DNA of 64,000 bases. Source: Sophora flavescens. Its lineage: Eukaryota > Streptophyta > Magnoliopsida > Fabales > Fabaceae. Where the stretch lies: the NCBI GenBank assembly GCA_030762895.1, contig CM061063.1, positions 214,932,103 through 214,996,102 of the forward strand, read 5' to 3'. The notes beneath the pieces were generated by a model, which was not told the DNA's origin, made no database searches, and saw nothing but the letters and a program-made list of their open reading frames with translations. Below are positions 45,834 through 56,191 of the stretch, piece after piece; position 1 is the first letter of the stretch, and the number at the start of each line of letters is the position of its first letter. Position numbers and translations under genes: made by a program.

Positions 45834-46328
45834 GGAAGCATTTGAATATGTTGTATGTGGATTGAACTAGTATATTTATTGTTAAATTGATCGTCCATTG
45901 CATGTTCTCCATGCACGTCCACTAGTCATGACGTCCAGAGCAAGTGGATTCTACGTGTCCACTACCTGTGTCTTTGCACGTCCACTCTTAGTCTTGTGTG
46001 GACTGTCTATGCACACATTTATTACTTATATTAATTTTTTCTTGAACACATTTATATAAAACTCTTCTCTTTCCTTACTGAGTCAGCAACCCTCATCAAT
46101 CCCATCATAACTTTTTACGGTTCCAAGATTACCAACACCGTTTTATACTTAATGACATGTCTTGTCATTATCTTTTTTTTGGAAACTGTTGGTTTTCAGA
46201 AATCTTTAAAAGTAACCTCTTTCCCTCTAAAAATCTTTTCACATCTCTTCATCATCAACCTCTCTCTCTCTCTGAATCTTTTGAGCTCTTTGTCTCCCTT
46301 GTTCTTCCAAAACTCTTCTTACTCAACA
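45834..46328 (+). other. SIRE RNase H end and spacer before the env-like region
   Basis: The first bases resume the RNase H frame cut at 36297, and a TGA stop follows within about 40 bases. The rest is AT-rich, with several GTCCACT motifs (45910-46010) and a CT-rich run before the env-like start. No independent gene is seen; a frame at 46152-46391 spans this spacer and is not credible. Confidence 0.6.
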
Positions 46329-49119
46329 ATGGCTTCAACCACTGCTCCCATGCCTGCTTTTGCAACTGATACGATGTCCATATCCGTGTAAAACCACTTC
46401 AACTTCGGAATTCTACAAGAATACAATTTGGATGTAAGTAAGTTCATCAACGCTGCTGGTTGGGCTGGAATCTTTTTGGAGAAGGTCTCAGTGTATCCCG
46501 ATCTGATAAGGGAATTTTGGAGAGACCAAAGATCTCTGAAACAGAAGTTGTTGGATTCGTATTGGGAAGGAAAGTGATAGTATCAGAGAAAACCATCTCT
46601 GATGCCATTGCTTGTGCTCAAGAAGGATCGGTCTTCACTAAAAACTGGGAAGATGACCTAGGTGGTCCAGAGACAATAGATGTTACCCTTATGTGGCAAG
46701 ACAACATGAGAAATCATTCTTGGAAATCATCAGAGATGAAAGATCACATCAGGATTCTTCACCAGATTCTGAACAAGGTGGTGCTGCATAAGATTGGCTC
46801 TAAGGACAATTTATCAGCTCTTCACAAGTTCTGCCTTTGCCATTTGGTTTTTGAAACCAAGATTAACCTACCATGGATCCTATTTCATCGCTTCAAGGAT
46901 GCCATTACCAACAGAGATTCTGCTTCTCACATTACTTTCACCCATCTCTTATGAAAAATTCTCAAGCAACTAGGCGTGTACGATATTCTAAGTGCAAAGC
47001 CTAAAGATGAACAAGAAAGACTCCTTCGTGAGAAAGGATTGCAAGCTGTTGACTTTGGCCGAGTTAATCTCAGTGGCATGCAACTCGGCACTTACAAGCA
47101 AGTAGAGTTGACAAAGCTTGAAGAGAGAATGAAGATTAAGGAAGAATCAATTGAAGCCAACGAAGCTGCAATTCTTGGTTTGAAGAAAGGAACCAAAAGA
47201 AAGACTATGGATGTAAGGCAACCCATTCCCAAGAGGACTACTAGAGGATCGGTCCCCTCTGTATCCTCTGGTGCTACTCGTCCACTTGCACCAAACAGGG
47301 CAAGGAAAATCATTATATATGAAGAAGTAGACGATGATGAACTCCCCATTGCTGCTGTTCTTGAAAAACAAGCTGCTGTTGTTGCTGGTCCAATTGCTAA
47401 GAAGAAAAGGCAATCAGCAAAGAGGGCTAGAATAACCTTGACTTCTGAGGTAGTAATCTATGCTAATGACCCCGTTAGGTTAGCAGTAGATGAATTAGTA
47501 TCAAATTTGACAACTCTTGATGATAATATCTCTGCTCCACATGATGTGGATGATGCTTATGTTCCTACCCTGCTACAATCACCACCCTCACCACTACCAC
47601 ATATAGATAACAGTATTACCATTGGAGCCCCCTTCCAAAACCCTTGAAAACTCTATTTCCACTAATTATTCCCTCTTCCACTCTCTATGCTGGAAAATCT
47701 AAAAATTGGACCAAAGTACAGAGAGAATGGAAAATACTCTTCCACACCATTCCACATGAACCAGAACTCATCGTAAACAGATGGTATCCTCTACCTGAAT
47801 ATGTGGAAGAAGTAAGCCAATCTGTTGAAACCATCTATTCCAAAACCCTTGAAAACTTTATTTCCACCAAATATTCCCTCTTCCACTCTCTATGCTGGCA
47901 AATCTGAAAATTGGGCCAAAGTACAGAGAGAATGGAAAATATTATTCCACACCATTCCACATGAACCAGAACTCATCCTAAACAGATGGTATCCTCTACC
48001 TGAATATGTGGAAGAAGTTAGCCAATCTGTTGAACCCCTCTACCAATCTCACCCACTGTGTCAATTAATCAAAATCGTACCTTCTCAAATGTACAATAAT
48101 TTAGGACCTTTAGTCACCCACCTACCTTTAACCAAATCCCCCCCCCCCCCCCTAAAAAAAAAAAGAAAATTTACCCAAACCTTGTCAAAACTCCTCCATT
48201 CATGTCAATTACTGATGGAGTTGAGAGACACATTATACCCGTCTGGGAGACTGACCCCAAGAGGAAGAATCTTCCTAATATTCCTGAGAAGAGAGCTAGA
48301 TCATCTAAGCATGTCCCCATGATCATGCCAAGGGACACAAAATGGATATCCTTTGAGCATCCCAGAATCTATGGGAGGGCTACTGATTTGTTCATGGATC
48401 GACTCTGCTTTGATATGCTGAAATGGGAGTTCAGCCAACTCAGAGTTGATAGGGCTGCAAATTTTGTTCCTCCATCCTGGCTGAGGCATAAGGAAAAAAC
48501 CAGGATTGGAATCAAGCCTTACAGAATCTGTCCGAGATTGCCAATGCTGGATCTCAACAAGGACAAGGACTTGAAAATAGAAGGTTCAAGGGAGTGATGC
48601 CTGAAGCTGAGTCAGCATGGCTTGACCTTGATCAAGAAACTTTTGATTACTCAATGACGTATTTCCTTCTAAATAAGGAATCCATTGAGTTAATCGATGA
48701 GCACAAAGCTGCTGATTTTTGAAAATCACACTTAATTCACTGCACCAGAGAGGCATCTTCCTCTGGATTGTCTAATGAAGAAAAGGAAGATATTCCTAAG
48801 GTCAGAGGAAAACGTGGTCTCTCACACTTTAGGTACATGATATATAAAGACCTCTGGGGACTTCCTATCAACAGCAGAAATGTGGAAATTCCTAATCCAA
48901 TTCGCTGGGTTAAGGATATCCCTAAGCCAGTTCAACAATATGCTTTTGCCACAGCTTCAACCTCATCCTCTGAGCATACTTCTGAATAATTAGTTATGGA
49001 AGGCCCCGAGCTGAATGTAGAAATCTTCTCAAAACCTGCTTCTGAACCTTCAACTCCCTTACCTGATGCTGTTGCTACTGTTGAAACAACCCTGACAGAG
49101 CAGTCTAATGAGATATGTG
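46329..49119 (+). pseudogene. SIRE/Maximus env-like ORF, first part (broken, with internal duplication)
   Basis: The ATG at 46329 opens a 20-codon frame (MASTTAPMPAF) that stops at 46389. In other frames the expected product continues: HFNFGILQEYNLDVSKFINA, KISETEVVGFVLGRK, and LHKFCLCHLVFETKINLPW. A charged linker region follows (ITLTSEVVIYAND, to 47640). A 205-bp tandem duplication at 47637-48046 shifts the frame. Further pieces are WISFEHPRIYGRATDLFMDR (48340) and RGLSHFRYMIYKDLWGLP (48800). SIRE lineages carry such an env-like frame after pol; its function is unknown and similarity to true envelopes is weak. Many stops and shifts make this copy dead. A solo LTR interrupts it at 49120. Confidence 0.75.
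47637..48046 (+). repeat. 205-bp tandem duplication in the env-like region
   Basis: Units 47637-47841 and 47842-48046 are about 95% alike and both start AAAACCCTTGAAAAC. As 205 is not divisible by three, the duplication shifts the reading frame, giving two similar peptides (WKILFHTIPHEPELIVNRWY and a variant) in different frames. Confidence 0.85.
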
Positions 49120-49124
49120 CTTCT

Positions 49125-50805
49125 TGTTAGATTCAATGACTTAAAGATTTTGATATATGACAAATACAACTTAATGTGTATGCAAGTGTTTAATGTCAAA
49201 TTGTAAAGACAGGTATCAAGCAATATTCAACAAGTTCATTGAGCAATCATAGGAGAATATTCAAGGAAGAACTTGGAGGAATCAAAGAGCAAGGACGAAG
49301 ATCAAGGAATCATCAAGACAAGAGCTTAAACGAAGAAATTAGTGTTAAGTCTTAGATGATTTGTAAGAGATGAAATCTCTTAATCACAAATAGCTCAATT
49401 AAGAAAGATGCATGAAGAAAATCATTTTTCATAACCTGCATTAAAAGAAATAAGTTTTCGTTAATGAAAATGATTTTTGGAAATAATAATAGAAGCGCTC
49501 ATCCAACACTGGAATAATATAAGCGCTCGTCCAACACTGGGAATAATAGAAGCGCTCCTCCAATAGTGGTAAAAGCCGGCGTCCAAAAAAGTGGCAGAAG
49601 ATCACATCTACTAAAATGACAGAAGCTCGCATCTATTAAAGTGACAGAAGCACACGTCTACTAAAATGACACAAGCGCACATCTACTAAAATGACAGAAG
49701 TTCTCGTTCACTAAAGTGATACAAGCGCTCGTCTACTAAAGTAATACAAGCGCTCGTCTACTAGTTGGAGCACGTCCAATTACTTTGTGCTAGTACTCCC
49801 GTCTGCTGACGTGGCAAATGGACGCGGCTATTTTTTTTTTAAGATGGATGTGGCTATTTTTTTTTAAGATGGACGCGGCTATTTTTCAAATGGACTCGTT
49901 ATTTTATGGACGCGAATTCTATAAGAACTATCAGAATCTTATCTTAAGAACGAGAATCAAGAAAACAAATTCTGTTAAATCATATCCAAATATGTTTTAA
50001 TTGATCCCAATGACTATAACTTGTTTTCTATATAAATAGGGATCAAATGAACACTTTCAGAAGAATCATAACGAATAACAAAATAATTATAACGATACAC
50101 ATATCATTCATCATCTTCATTAAACTTACTGTGAAAAGAGTGTTTCAATACTCATAAGTGCTTCAATTTGTTTTATCTGACTATTGAGAGTTAGGAATCA
50201 ACTTTTGTTTTTACTTTTCGATTGTAAAGAGAGAGGGAGTCTCTCTGAGTGATTAGTGTTAGGTATCCCTAAGGAAGAACATTGAGGCTCTTCACAAAAG
50301 TGTGGTATCTCGAGGTGAAGGAGTGCTCTGTAGTGTAAAGGTTTTTCAAGCTACCTGGCAAAGCTTGTGTGTTAGTGTGTGAAATCCCAAAGGTGGAGTG
50401 GGGACTGGATGTAGGTCACAGTGGTGGTGACTGAACCAGGATAAATATGGTTGTGTAGTATCTCTAAACTCAGACTCTTTAATTTTTGTTTATGATCAAG
50501 AACCTGTGATTTTGATGTTTAAAGTTCAAATATAATTTCTGTTCTTGATCTGTATAAACTCTATTTTGTTATTACTGAGTTATTGAACCTGAACCTATTC
50601 GTTATTAATCTTTCTTATCCTCATCACATTCTATTCAAGATTTTGTAAAAACCCTTCATCAATTTTATAAAATATCCTGAGAACACAAATCCGCAACTCT
50701 AATTTATAAAGCTTTGTGAAAAAGTTTTAAGAGGGAAATATTTTATTTGAAAACTCAATTCACCCCCCCCCCCCCCCCCTCCGAGTCGTTGAAGCCAAAA
50801 CAACA
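49125..50805 (+). mobile_element. Solo LTR of a second SIRE-type family
   Basis: A 1681-bp sequence starts TGTTAGATTC and ends CAACA. It is flanked by an exact CTTCT duplication (49120-49124 and 50806-50810) and has no internal region. It resembles the SIRE LTR in general plan: GCGCTCGTC-type repeats, a TATATAAATAGG box at 50029-50040, and a terminal C17 tract (50763-50779). It most likely arose by recombination between the two LTRs of a complete insertion. Confidence 0.88.
49487..49770 (+). repeat. Tandem array of ~28-30-bp units in the solo LTR
   Basis: About nine degenerate units of the form AGAAGCGC(T/A)CGTC-TACTAAAGTGAC follow one another, starting about 260 bp upstream of the TATA box. 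Similar units occur three or four times in the SIRE LTRs (6755-6850 and 51950-52040). Confidence 0.8.
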
Positions 50806-50810
50806 CTTCT

Positions 50811-51090
50811 AAGAAAGGTGCTGAGTCTGCTAAGACATCTTCTCAACCATTAGCTCTTTGTATGGTTCATCCACCAGCCCAAGCTCAAGACACTGTCTCA
50901 TACTCTGTTGAGATATCAAGACAATTATCCTTGCCATCCAATCTTGAAGACATCATTGGAAGAATTGTTGATGATAAGGTTGGTAAGATAGTTGAAGAGA
51001 AAACTGAGCAGATGGCACAACAAATTGAGGAAAGAGTGCAAAAGCAAGACACCTTGGCCCCTACAAATGCCATGGTGACTTAAATGCTGG
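50811..51090 (+). pseudogene. SIRE env-like ORF, C-terminal coiled-coil part
   Basis: After the solo LTR the frame resumes and reads through MVHPPAQAQDTVSY into a helix with heptad-like spacing (LEDIIGRIVDDKVGKIVEEK). It ends at a TAA stop near 51081. A C-terminal coiled coil is usual for the env-like proteins of SIRE elements. Alone it is a remnant. Confidence 0.7.
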
Positions 51091-51486
51091 CCTTGGTAAT
51101 GGAATTTCAGAAAAATCAAAATCCAAACTAACCCCCTCCACCACCTCCTTCTTCTTAGAATCTCTTCTATCTTATTTGTTTTGCTGACAGTGATGGTCCA
51201 CTCCCTTTTTACCTTTTTAGATGATGACAAAAAAGGGGAGAAAGGAAAAGAAAGAAAAATATATATAAAGTCAGTTGTTGAAAAGCTTTTATATATTTGC
51301 ATTTGCATTTACTTGATAACTTGCTCTGTTTTACTTGTGTTTAAATTATTTGCTTTGATGTCTGAAGCTCTGATACGTATGATAAGTGTTTGTACCTATC
51401 TGTTAGTCTGCTTAAGTATTTGAATGCTTTGTCTTAGGGGGAGCCTTGCAAGCTCTCTTAGACTTTGCTATCAGTTTTTGTCATCA
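51091..51486 (+). other. SIRE 3' untranslated interior with a secondary purine tract
   Basis: At 51221-51241, GATGATGACAAAAAAGGGGAG resembles the real polypurine tract at the LTR edge, including its GATGATGA lead, and lies about 265 bp upstream of it. No conserved frame is present; 51181-51423 is not credible as a gene. Confidence 0.55.
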
Positions 51487-51502
51487 TCAAAAGGGGGGAG
51501 AT
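51487..51502 (+). other. SIRE polypurine tract
   Basis: ATCAAAAGGGGGGAGAT directly precedes the 3' LTR start TGTTGGTACC and is preceded by GTCATC. Confidence 0.85.
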
Positions 51503-53144
51503 TGTTGGTACCAAAGTGGTTTTGGAGTTAATAATCTCTAAGTTTTGATGCAAACAAAAGGGTTAAATTTGCTTGGCAAAGTGTTAGTTGAGATCTAACA
51601 AGTGAGTTCAGTTTATGCAGGAATATTCAAAATAATATAAGGTATACAATGCTTGGACTCGTGCAAAGAATTACCCGTCCAAAGGTTATTTAAAATGTTT
51701 ATAATTTAATTGATAAGTAGACTGGTTTTCTAAAGTAAACAAGGCTATAAATGAATACCTAAATAACTTGTTAGGTATAGCAAGTCCAAAGACTTGAAAA
51801 TAAGCACATCCATTTTGCCACGTCAGCAGACGAGGGCTATCCTTGAAACTCAAGTATACATCCTAGTGCCTAAACTAAAATTCAGTAGAAGTCTATAGTG
51901 CCATGTCATTGGACGGAGGTTCTCTAACGACTTAGCAAGTCCAAAGACTTGTGTGGATGAGCGCTTCTACCATATTAGTAGACGAGCGCTTCTACCACAT
52001 TTGTGGACGAACGCTTCTGCCACCTCAGTGGACGAGTAGAATTAAAACCTTGTGTAGATGCGTCCTTAAAAGTAAGTAGATGGTTCTATATGTTTTATAT
52101 CTTTACTACCTTGAATGTGATTTAATGCAATCTGGTCTACAATGAATTTATTTCAAATGATTGATATTTTTTCAAATGAATATTTGTTCTTTCCATTTGT
52201 CTTTATCCGATTTAATGTCTTGTTTCCCTTGAGAAAATTCATAGTACTATCAAGGAAATACAAAAAGCAAATAGTACAATTGGAATTGTAAAACGATATG
52301 TACGATGACATCTTTATTTCTGGACAAAAGCTAGGTTATACACAAAGGAGGAAAGAAAAGCTTTTAAGGTACAACTGCTCAGAACAGTGAGCCTCCATTT
52401 TGTGATTTTCTGATAACCAAGGATACTTTTCAACTCGCCAAAATTAAGCGTCAGTCTCAATGGATATCATGCATTTAATGCTATCTCTAAATGGATTATT
52501 CAAAGTAACCGTTGAAGAATTACAAGAGCAGAAGAAGGTCACTATATAAGTAGAAGACCTCAGTTACTGAAGAACAACTTTAGCGAGCCCAACCTCTGCC
52601 AATACAATTCTTGAGAAGACAAGCTCTTATTCTTTCATTCTTTCAAAAGCAAAAGTCTGTAATCTTTTAGTTTGAATATTGTTGTAATATTCAACTGATT
52701 TTAAGTTGTCATACTCTCACACTTAGTGAGTTAAGAAGATCAACTTTTAAATCTGTGATAGAGTTAGAGCCTGAAGAGGCTTGGTAAGAAAGGAATACTT
52801 GTAGCTTGAAGAGGTGTTGAATACTTGTTGTGTAATCTATTTGGAGAAATAGTGGAAAAAACTTTCAAGTCGAAAGGACTGGACGTAGCTCTTGGTTGGA
52901 AGAGAGTGAACCAGGATAAAATCTCTTGCGTGAATTGTCTATCCCTAAACTCTTCAGTTTATTTTCTTAGACTAACTGTGGGGTTTTGATATTGCTTTTA
53001 TTAATCTTTTGAAAAGGATTTCTTGTGTGCTTTATCTTTTTATCTTCTGCTTGTGAAAAAGTTGTTCAAAAGGGTTTTTGGGAAAATAATTAACAAACAC
53101 AATAAGACCCCCCCCTCTCCTTGTGTTAGCCTGTGCCAACTTCA
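51503..53144 (+). repeat. 3' LTR of the SIRE-like element
   Basis: It is 1642 bp, from TGTTGGTACC to CAACTTCA. It carries GACGAGCGCTTCTACCA-type repeats at about 51955-52035, a TATATAAG box at 52543-52550, and a short C8 tract at 53108-53115 that is much longer (C18) in the 5' copy. It is followed directly by CACTA exon sequence. The frame at 53023-53277 crosses this boundary and is not a gene. Confidence 0.9.
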
Positions 53145-53625
53145 GTTGTTTCTGCCTAGGTCCGTCTTAAATGCCCTCCAACGCTCACATGCATACTTTA
53201 TCAAACGCCTCCTCATTATCTTGGTATCCGGCACGTCAAAGGTGAGCTACATTAACACCAAAAAATCAAGGAATTAGTGTATGATATTAATAAGATTAAA
53301 ATAAAATAGATACAAACAAAGAGCGTAAAAGTATAGATACCAAAATACTATCCCATATCTGATCCTTCACGCCCTCCGATACATTTTTCCAATTCTCAAT
53401 AAGTATATTAGGCTTGCTTAGAGCAAGGGTCCCCACAAAACTATTAAACTGATCAGCCATTGGCCCTATAGGATTAAAGTTACGATCAAACTCGATTCTT
53501 ATCCTTTGATTTGCACCACGGTTGACGGTCAAAATCTTCATACGTGTGGCACGTCTACCCTTTCTGCCCGTCGAGGGGGCATCTGACCCCCTGTGTGGAT
53601 GAGGGATATCCTCGGGATCAGCCAT
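53145..53625 (-). pseudogene. CACTA-encoded protein, first exons (Transposase_24 N-terminal part)
   Basis: On the minus strand, exon 1 runs from an ATG at 53625 (MADPEDIPHPHRG) to a GT donor beside 53341. A 94-bp intron is followed by exon 2 from 53246, cut at 53145 by the SIRE insertion. The peptide has an Arg-rich N-terminus, then RIEFDRNFNPIGPMADQFNSF, NWKNVSEGVKDQIWDSIL and, in exon 2, YACERWRAFKTDLG. These are characteristic of Transposase_24 (Ptta/En/Spm) proteins. An AAACAG acceptor-like site lies just 5' of the ATG, so an upstream non-coding exon is possible. The frame resumes at 6311, leftward. Confidence 0.82.
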
Positions 53626-55829
53626 GTATGACTGTTTATACAAAAAAAATACATAATGTCAGTATGTCTGGATAAATATCAAACATAACTTATAAATATC
53701 ATACACTAATGAGTGGATAAAGTATGCACTCGGAGAATGAAAGGAAATGCATCAGATCGAACTTTCATCAAGTATATAACATATGAGAATCAATGAATAA
53801 CTATTTTAATTGAATAAAGAAAAAGTTTTTCCCCAAACTGTCCAACATGGACAATTCAAGATTCAAAACAATGTGTTGTACCTTAAACAAGTACCTGTAT
53901 TCTCATTAATATTGAATCTCAAACGGGAAACTAAGGCTTTACTAATTAATTAACACTAAAATAATAATAAAACACTCCAATCCCTAAGTTAAAGCAAACA
54001 AAAATCAAAATAGAATAATAGAGAGGAGAAAGCTTAACGGGTGTGGGAAGAACATAAAACCAGTGTGGAAACGAAATCCTGAGTGTGAAATAATCAAGAA
54101 ACCCTAAAAGAGAAAAAGAAAGAAGCTAAAGCTAATTTAACAAAACCAAAAGATTCAAAGGAACCATAAGATAGAAAGGATCCAAAACCAAGAAGTAAAA
54201 GGGATGGTTAACAGTGATGATGTAGTTTATGTAAGTCATAATTAATTACTTCTTATGCACAACTAATATAATTCACAACCCAATTCCTCAATTTTGATCT
54301 AAATAATTTGCAGATGAAGTTGTAATTAACTAATATATAAACCATTTTTCCGTGAAAACCTCTTTTCAAGTAGATTTCAGGGTATTGATGCCTAAATTAG
54401 GGGATGGTTTCTTCTGCCTTTTTGGATTCCTTTGCTTTGTTGGGTTCCGTTTCTTTTCTTTCTTCATAAACTAACAACAAACAAAAAAGACGCTGAAAAA
54501 CAGAATTTAAAAAACTGTATACATTGTTAGGTGATTGATTGAGCAAGCATGGGTTTTAACTAGTTCTTTGGTAGATATTGGTTACAGAACTAGTTTAACA
54601 TAGAGTAATGATATATGGCATGTGCACTTTTCCTATTTTGACAAACACGACGAAATTAAACAGGTGGCTCCAACTTAGTTTGAAAAGAAAAATTTCATGT
54701 GAGGCTGCTTGAGTTGAAATGGAGCAACTTATACAATTTGTGCAGGTTCCTAAAGGAATTATTTGCATAAAATATCATTACTCTTAAACATGTTATTAAC
54801 TATCTATAAAGTAATGACTCGGTCACTTGATTGTGCCTTCAATTTTCCAGCACTTATATATTTAATTGGTCTAACTCGTTTTTAAGTCGATAGATCAATC
54901 AATTACAACAACATCAAGATGTTTCCGCAATCTCTTGGTCGAATTCCAATCATCAACAAAGTTTCAGTAACACACATGCATAATGCTTAACCAACTCATT
55001 AGATTAACACTATCATCAACAAAAAATAAGATCAGAATATCATGCATGCACATTGGCCTCCTTGGTCATAACTCGGTCCAAACCAAAATCAACAAAATTC
55101 AACATCCAAAATCTCATTAACATCAATTAATTTGGTGTCAAAGAAGTCAAAATATTAATCCAAAAATCAGAACACGAAGGCAAATTCTCAACTCTAAACT
55201 CGCAGCCATGACAGCGAAAAGAACAAAATTTTGATTAAAATCAAAATTTTACCTAAAACAAAATAAAACTTTCCAACTGAAAATTAGCGGAACAAACAAA
55301 TACAGTTCCTTAAGGAAGGAGAAAAGGGGGATACCTTATTTGTTTGTGCACTTCTAATCGAGAGAAAAGATAGGAGTCATAGATGGAAGGATGGTGGCGC
55401 ACCAGTGACGAGAGGTACCTAAACGTGAGAAGAAGACTTGAGGCTACAGGGTCATGGCGGTGACGCGGTGGAGCAAGCGGAGGACAGCGGGCTTCGTGAC
55501 TGAGGTGACGCGGTAGTCCTGCCAAGCGGTAGATGGCATCACGGCGGAGCGAGCAAGGACCAGAGGTGACGAGTGGTGGTTAGCGGTCACAGATGGAAGA
55601 AGAGGAGGCGGACGGTGTGAGCGTTACGGTGGAGGACCAGAGGTGAGGAGTGGTGGTTAGCGGTGACAGATGGAAGAAGAGGAGGCGGAGGGTGTGAGCA
55701 TTACGGCGGTGTGAGTGTTAGGGTTCGAATGGACTGGGTGAACTGAGCACGCAAGAGAGAAAATCTTTTTGGGTCGAAATGTTTGAGTAGCGCGCAGGAG
55801 GACAGAGGGAAGTGAATATAAAATAAGAC
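53626..55829 (-). other. CACTA upstream region, partly GC-rich, no conserved gene
   Basis: Positions 53626-55300 are AT-rich with no convincing frame. Positions 55300-55800 change sharply to a GC-rich, GGTG-rich composition and include a 77-bp tandem duplication. Minus-strand frames at 55310-55525 and 55657-55848 are rich in Pro, Leu, His and Arg and are not recognised. This may be the promoter and first non-coding exon of the transposon gene, or captured DNA. Confidence 0.4.
55556..55709. repeat. 77-bp tandem duplication in the GC-rich CACTA segment
   Basis: Two units starting AGGACCAGAGGTGA (55556 and 55633) are about 93% alike. The segment is unusually GC-rich against AT-rich surroundings. 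Confidence 0.8.
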
Positions 55830-56191
55830 ATTTAACATCGGTTCTCAAAAAAACCGATGTCTTAAGTGGTGCTCGTTAAAAAATTTAATTTTTGTTTCTC
55901 AACTTTCAGCATTAGGTAAAAAAAACTAATGTCTTTCAATTTTCAACATCGATTTAAATAATAACCGATGTCTAAACTTATGCGTGGTTTATAATTCTAT
56001 TTTTTGGTTCAATTTTCAACATCGGTTAATTTGGGAAACCGATGTTAAAAAGCTTATGACGTCGGTTAATTTGGGAACCAATGTTAAAAGTTTTCAATTT
56101 GATTTCAAAAATATCACCGCCTCCTTTTTAACATCGGTTATATTTTAACCGATGTTAACTCTTGATGTTAAAATCATTTTTTGAACTAGTG
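55830..56191. repeat. Right subterminal repeats and terminal CACTA of the DNA transposon
   Basis: Five hairpin-like pairs of ACATCGGTT and AACCGATGT occur at about 55832, 55943, 56018, 56059 and 56132. The element ends TAGTG at 56187-56191, that is CACTA on the minus strand. Confidence 0.85.

Larger units (their letters stand above)
6312..53144 (+). mobile_element. SIRE/Maximus-like Ty1-copia retrotransposon, host of three further insertions
   Basis: Two related LTRs (6312-7938 plus 31527-31546, and 51503-53144) enclose a tRNA-Met primer site, gag, protease, integrase, RT, RNase H, an env-like region and a polypurine tract. This domain order and a 3' env-like region define the SIRE/Maximus lineage. 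Without nested elements it is about 12 kb. It inserted in an exon of the CACTA gene. If the LTR begins TGTTGG, the flanking 5-mers are GTAGT and GTTGT (one mismatch). If it begins three bases later at TGG, the duplication GTTGT (6310-6314 and 53145-53149) is perfect. Protease, integrase and RT have all lost key residues, so this copy is dead. Confidence 0.9.
2964..56191 (-). mobile_element. CACTA (En/Spm) DNA transposon, split by a 46.8-kb nested insertion
   Basis: The right end, read on the minus strand, starts CACTAGTTC at 56191. Both flanks carry subterminal repeats built on GACATCGGTT and its complement AACCGATGTC (2964-3390 and 55830-56165). Between them is a minus-strand multi-exon gene with Transposase_24-like and Ulp1-like regions. 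Without the SIRE complex (6312-53144) the transposon is about 6.4 kb. I see no matching CACTA terminus on the left, where it abuts a broken gypsy gag, so the left end is probably truncated. No TNP2/Transposase_21 frame was recognised, so it may never have been autonomous. It is the oldest layer inside which everything from 6312 to 53144 sits. Confidence 0.85.

Noticed and set aside
46152..46391. 79-codon frame before the env-like region
   Set aside because: It spans a CT-rich spacer and the start of the env-like frame, with no conserved residues.
55310..55848. Minus-strand Pro/Leu/His-rich frames
   Set aside because: They follow from the GC-rich composition and the 77-bp duplication. No domain was recognised.
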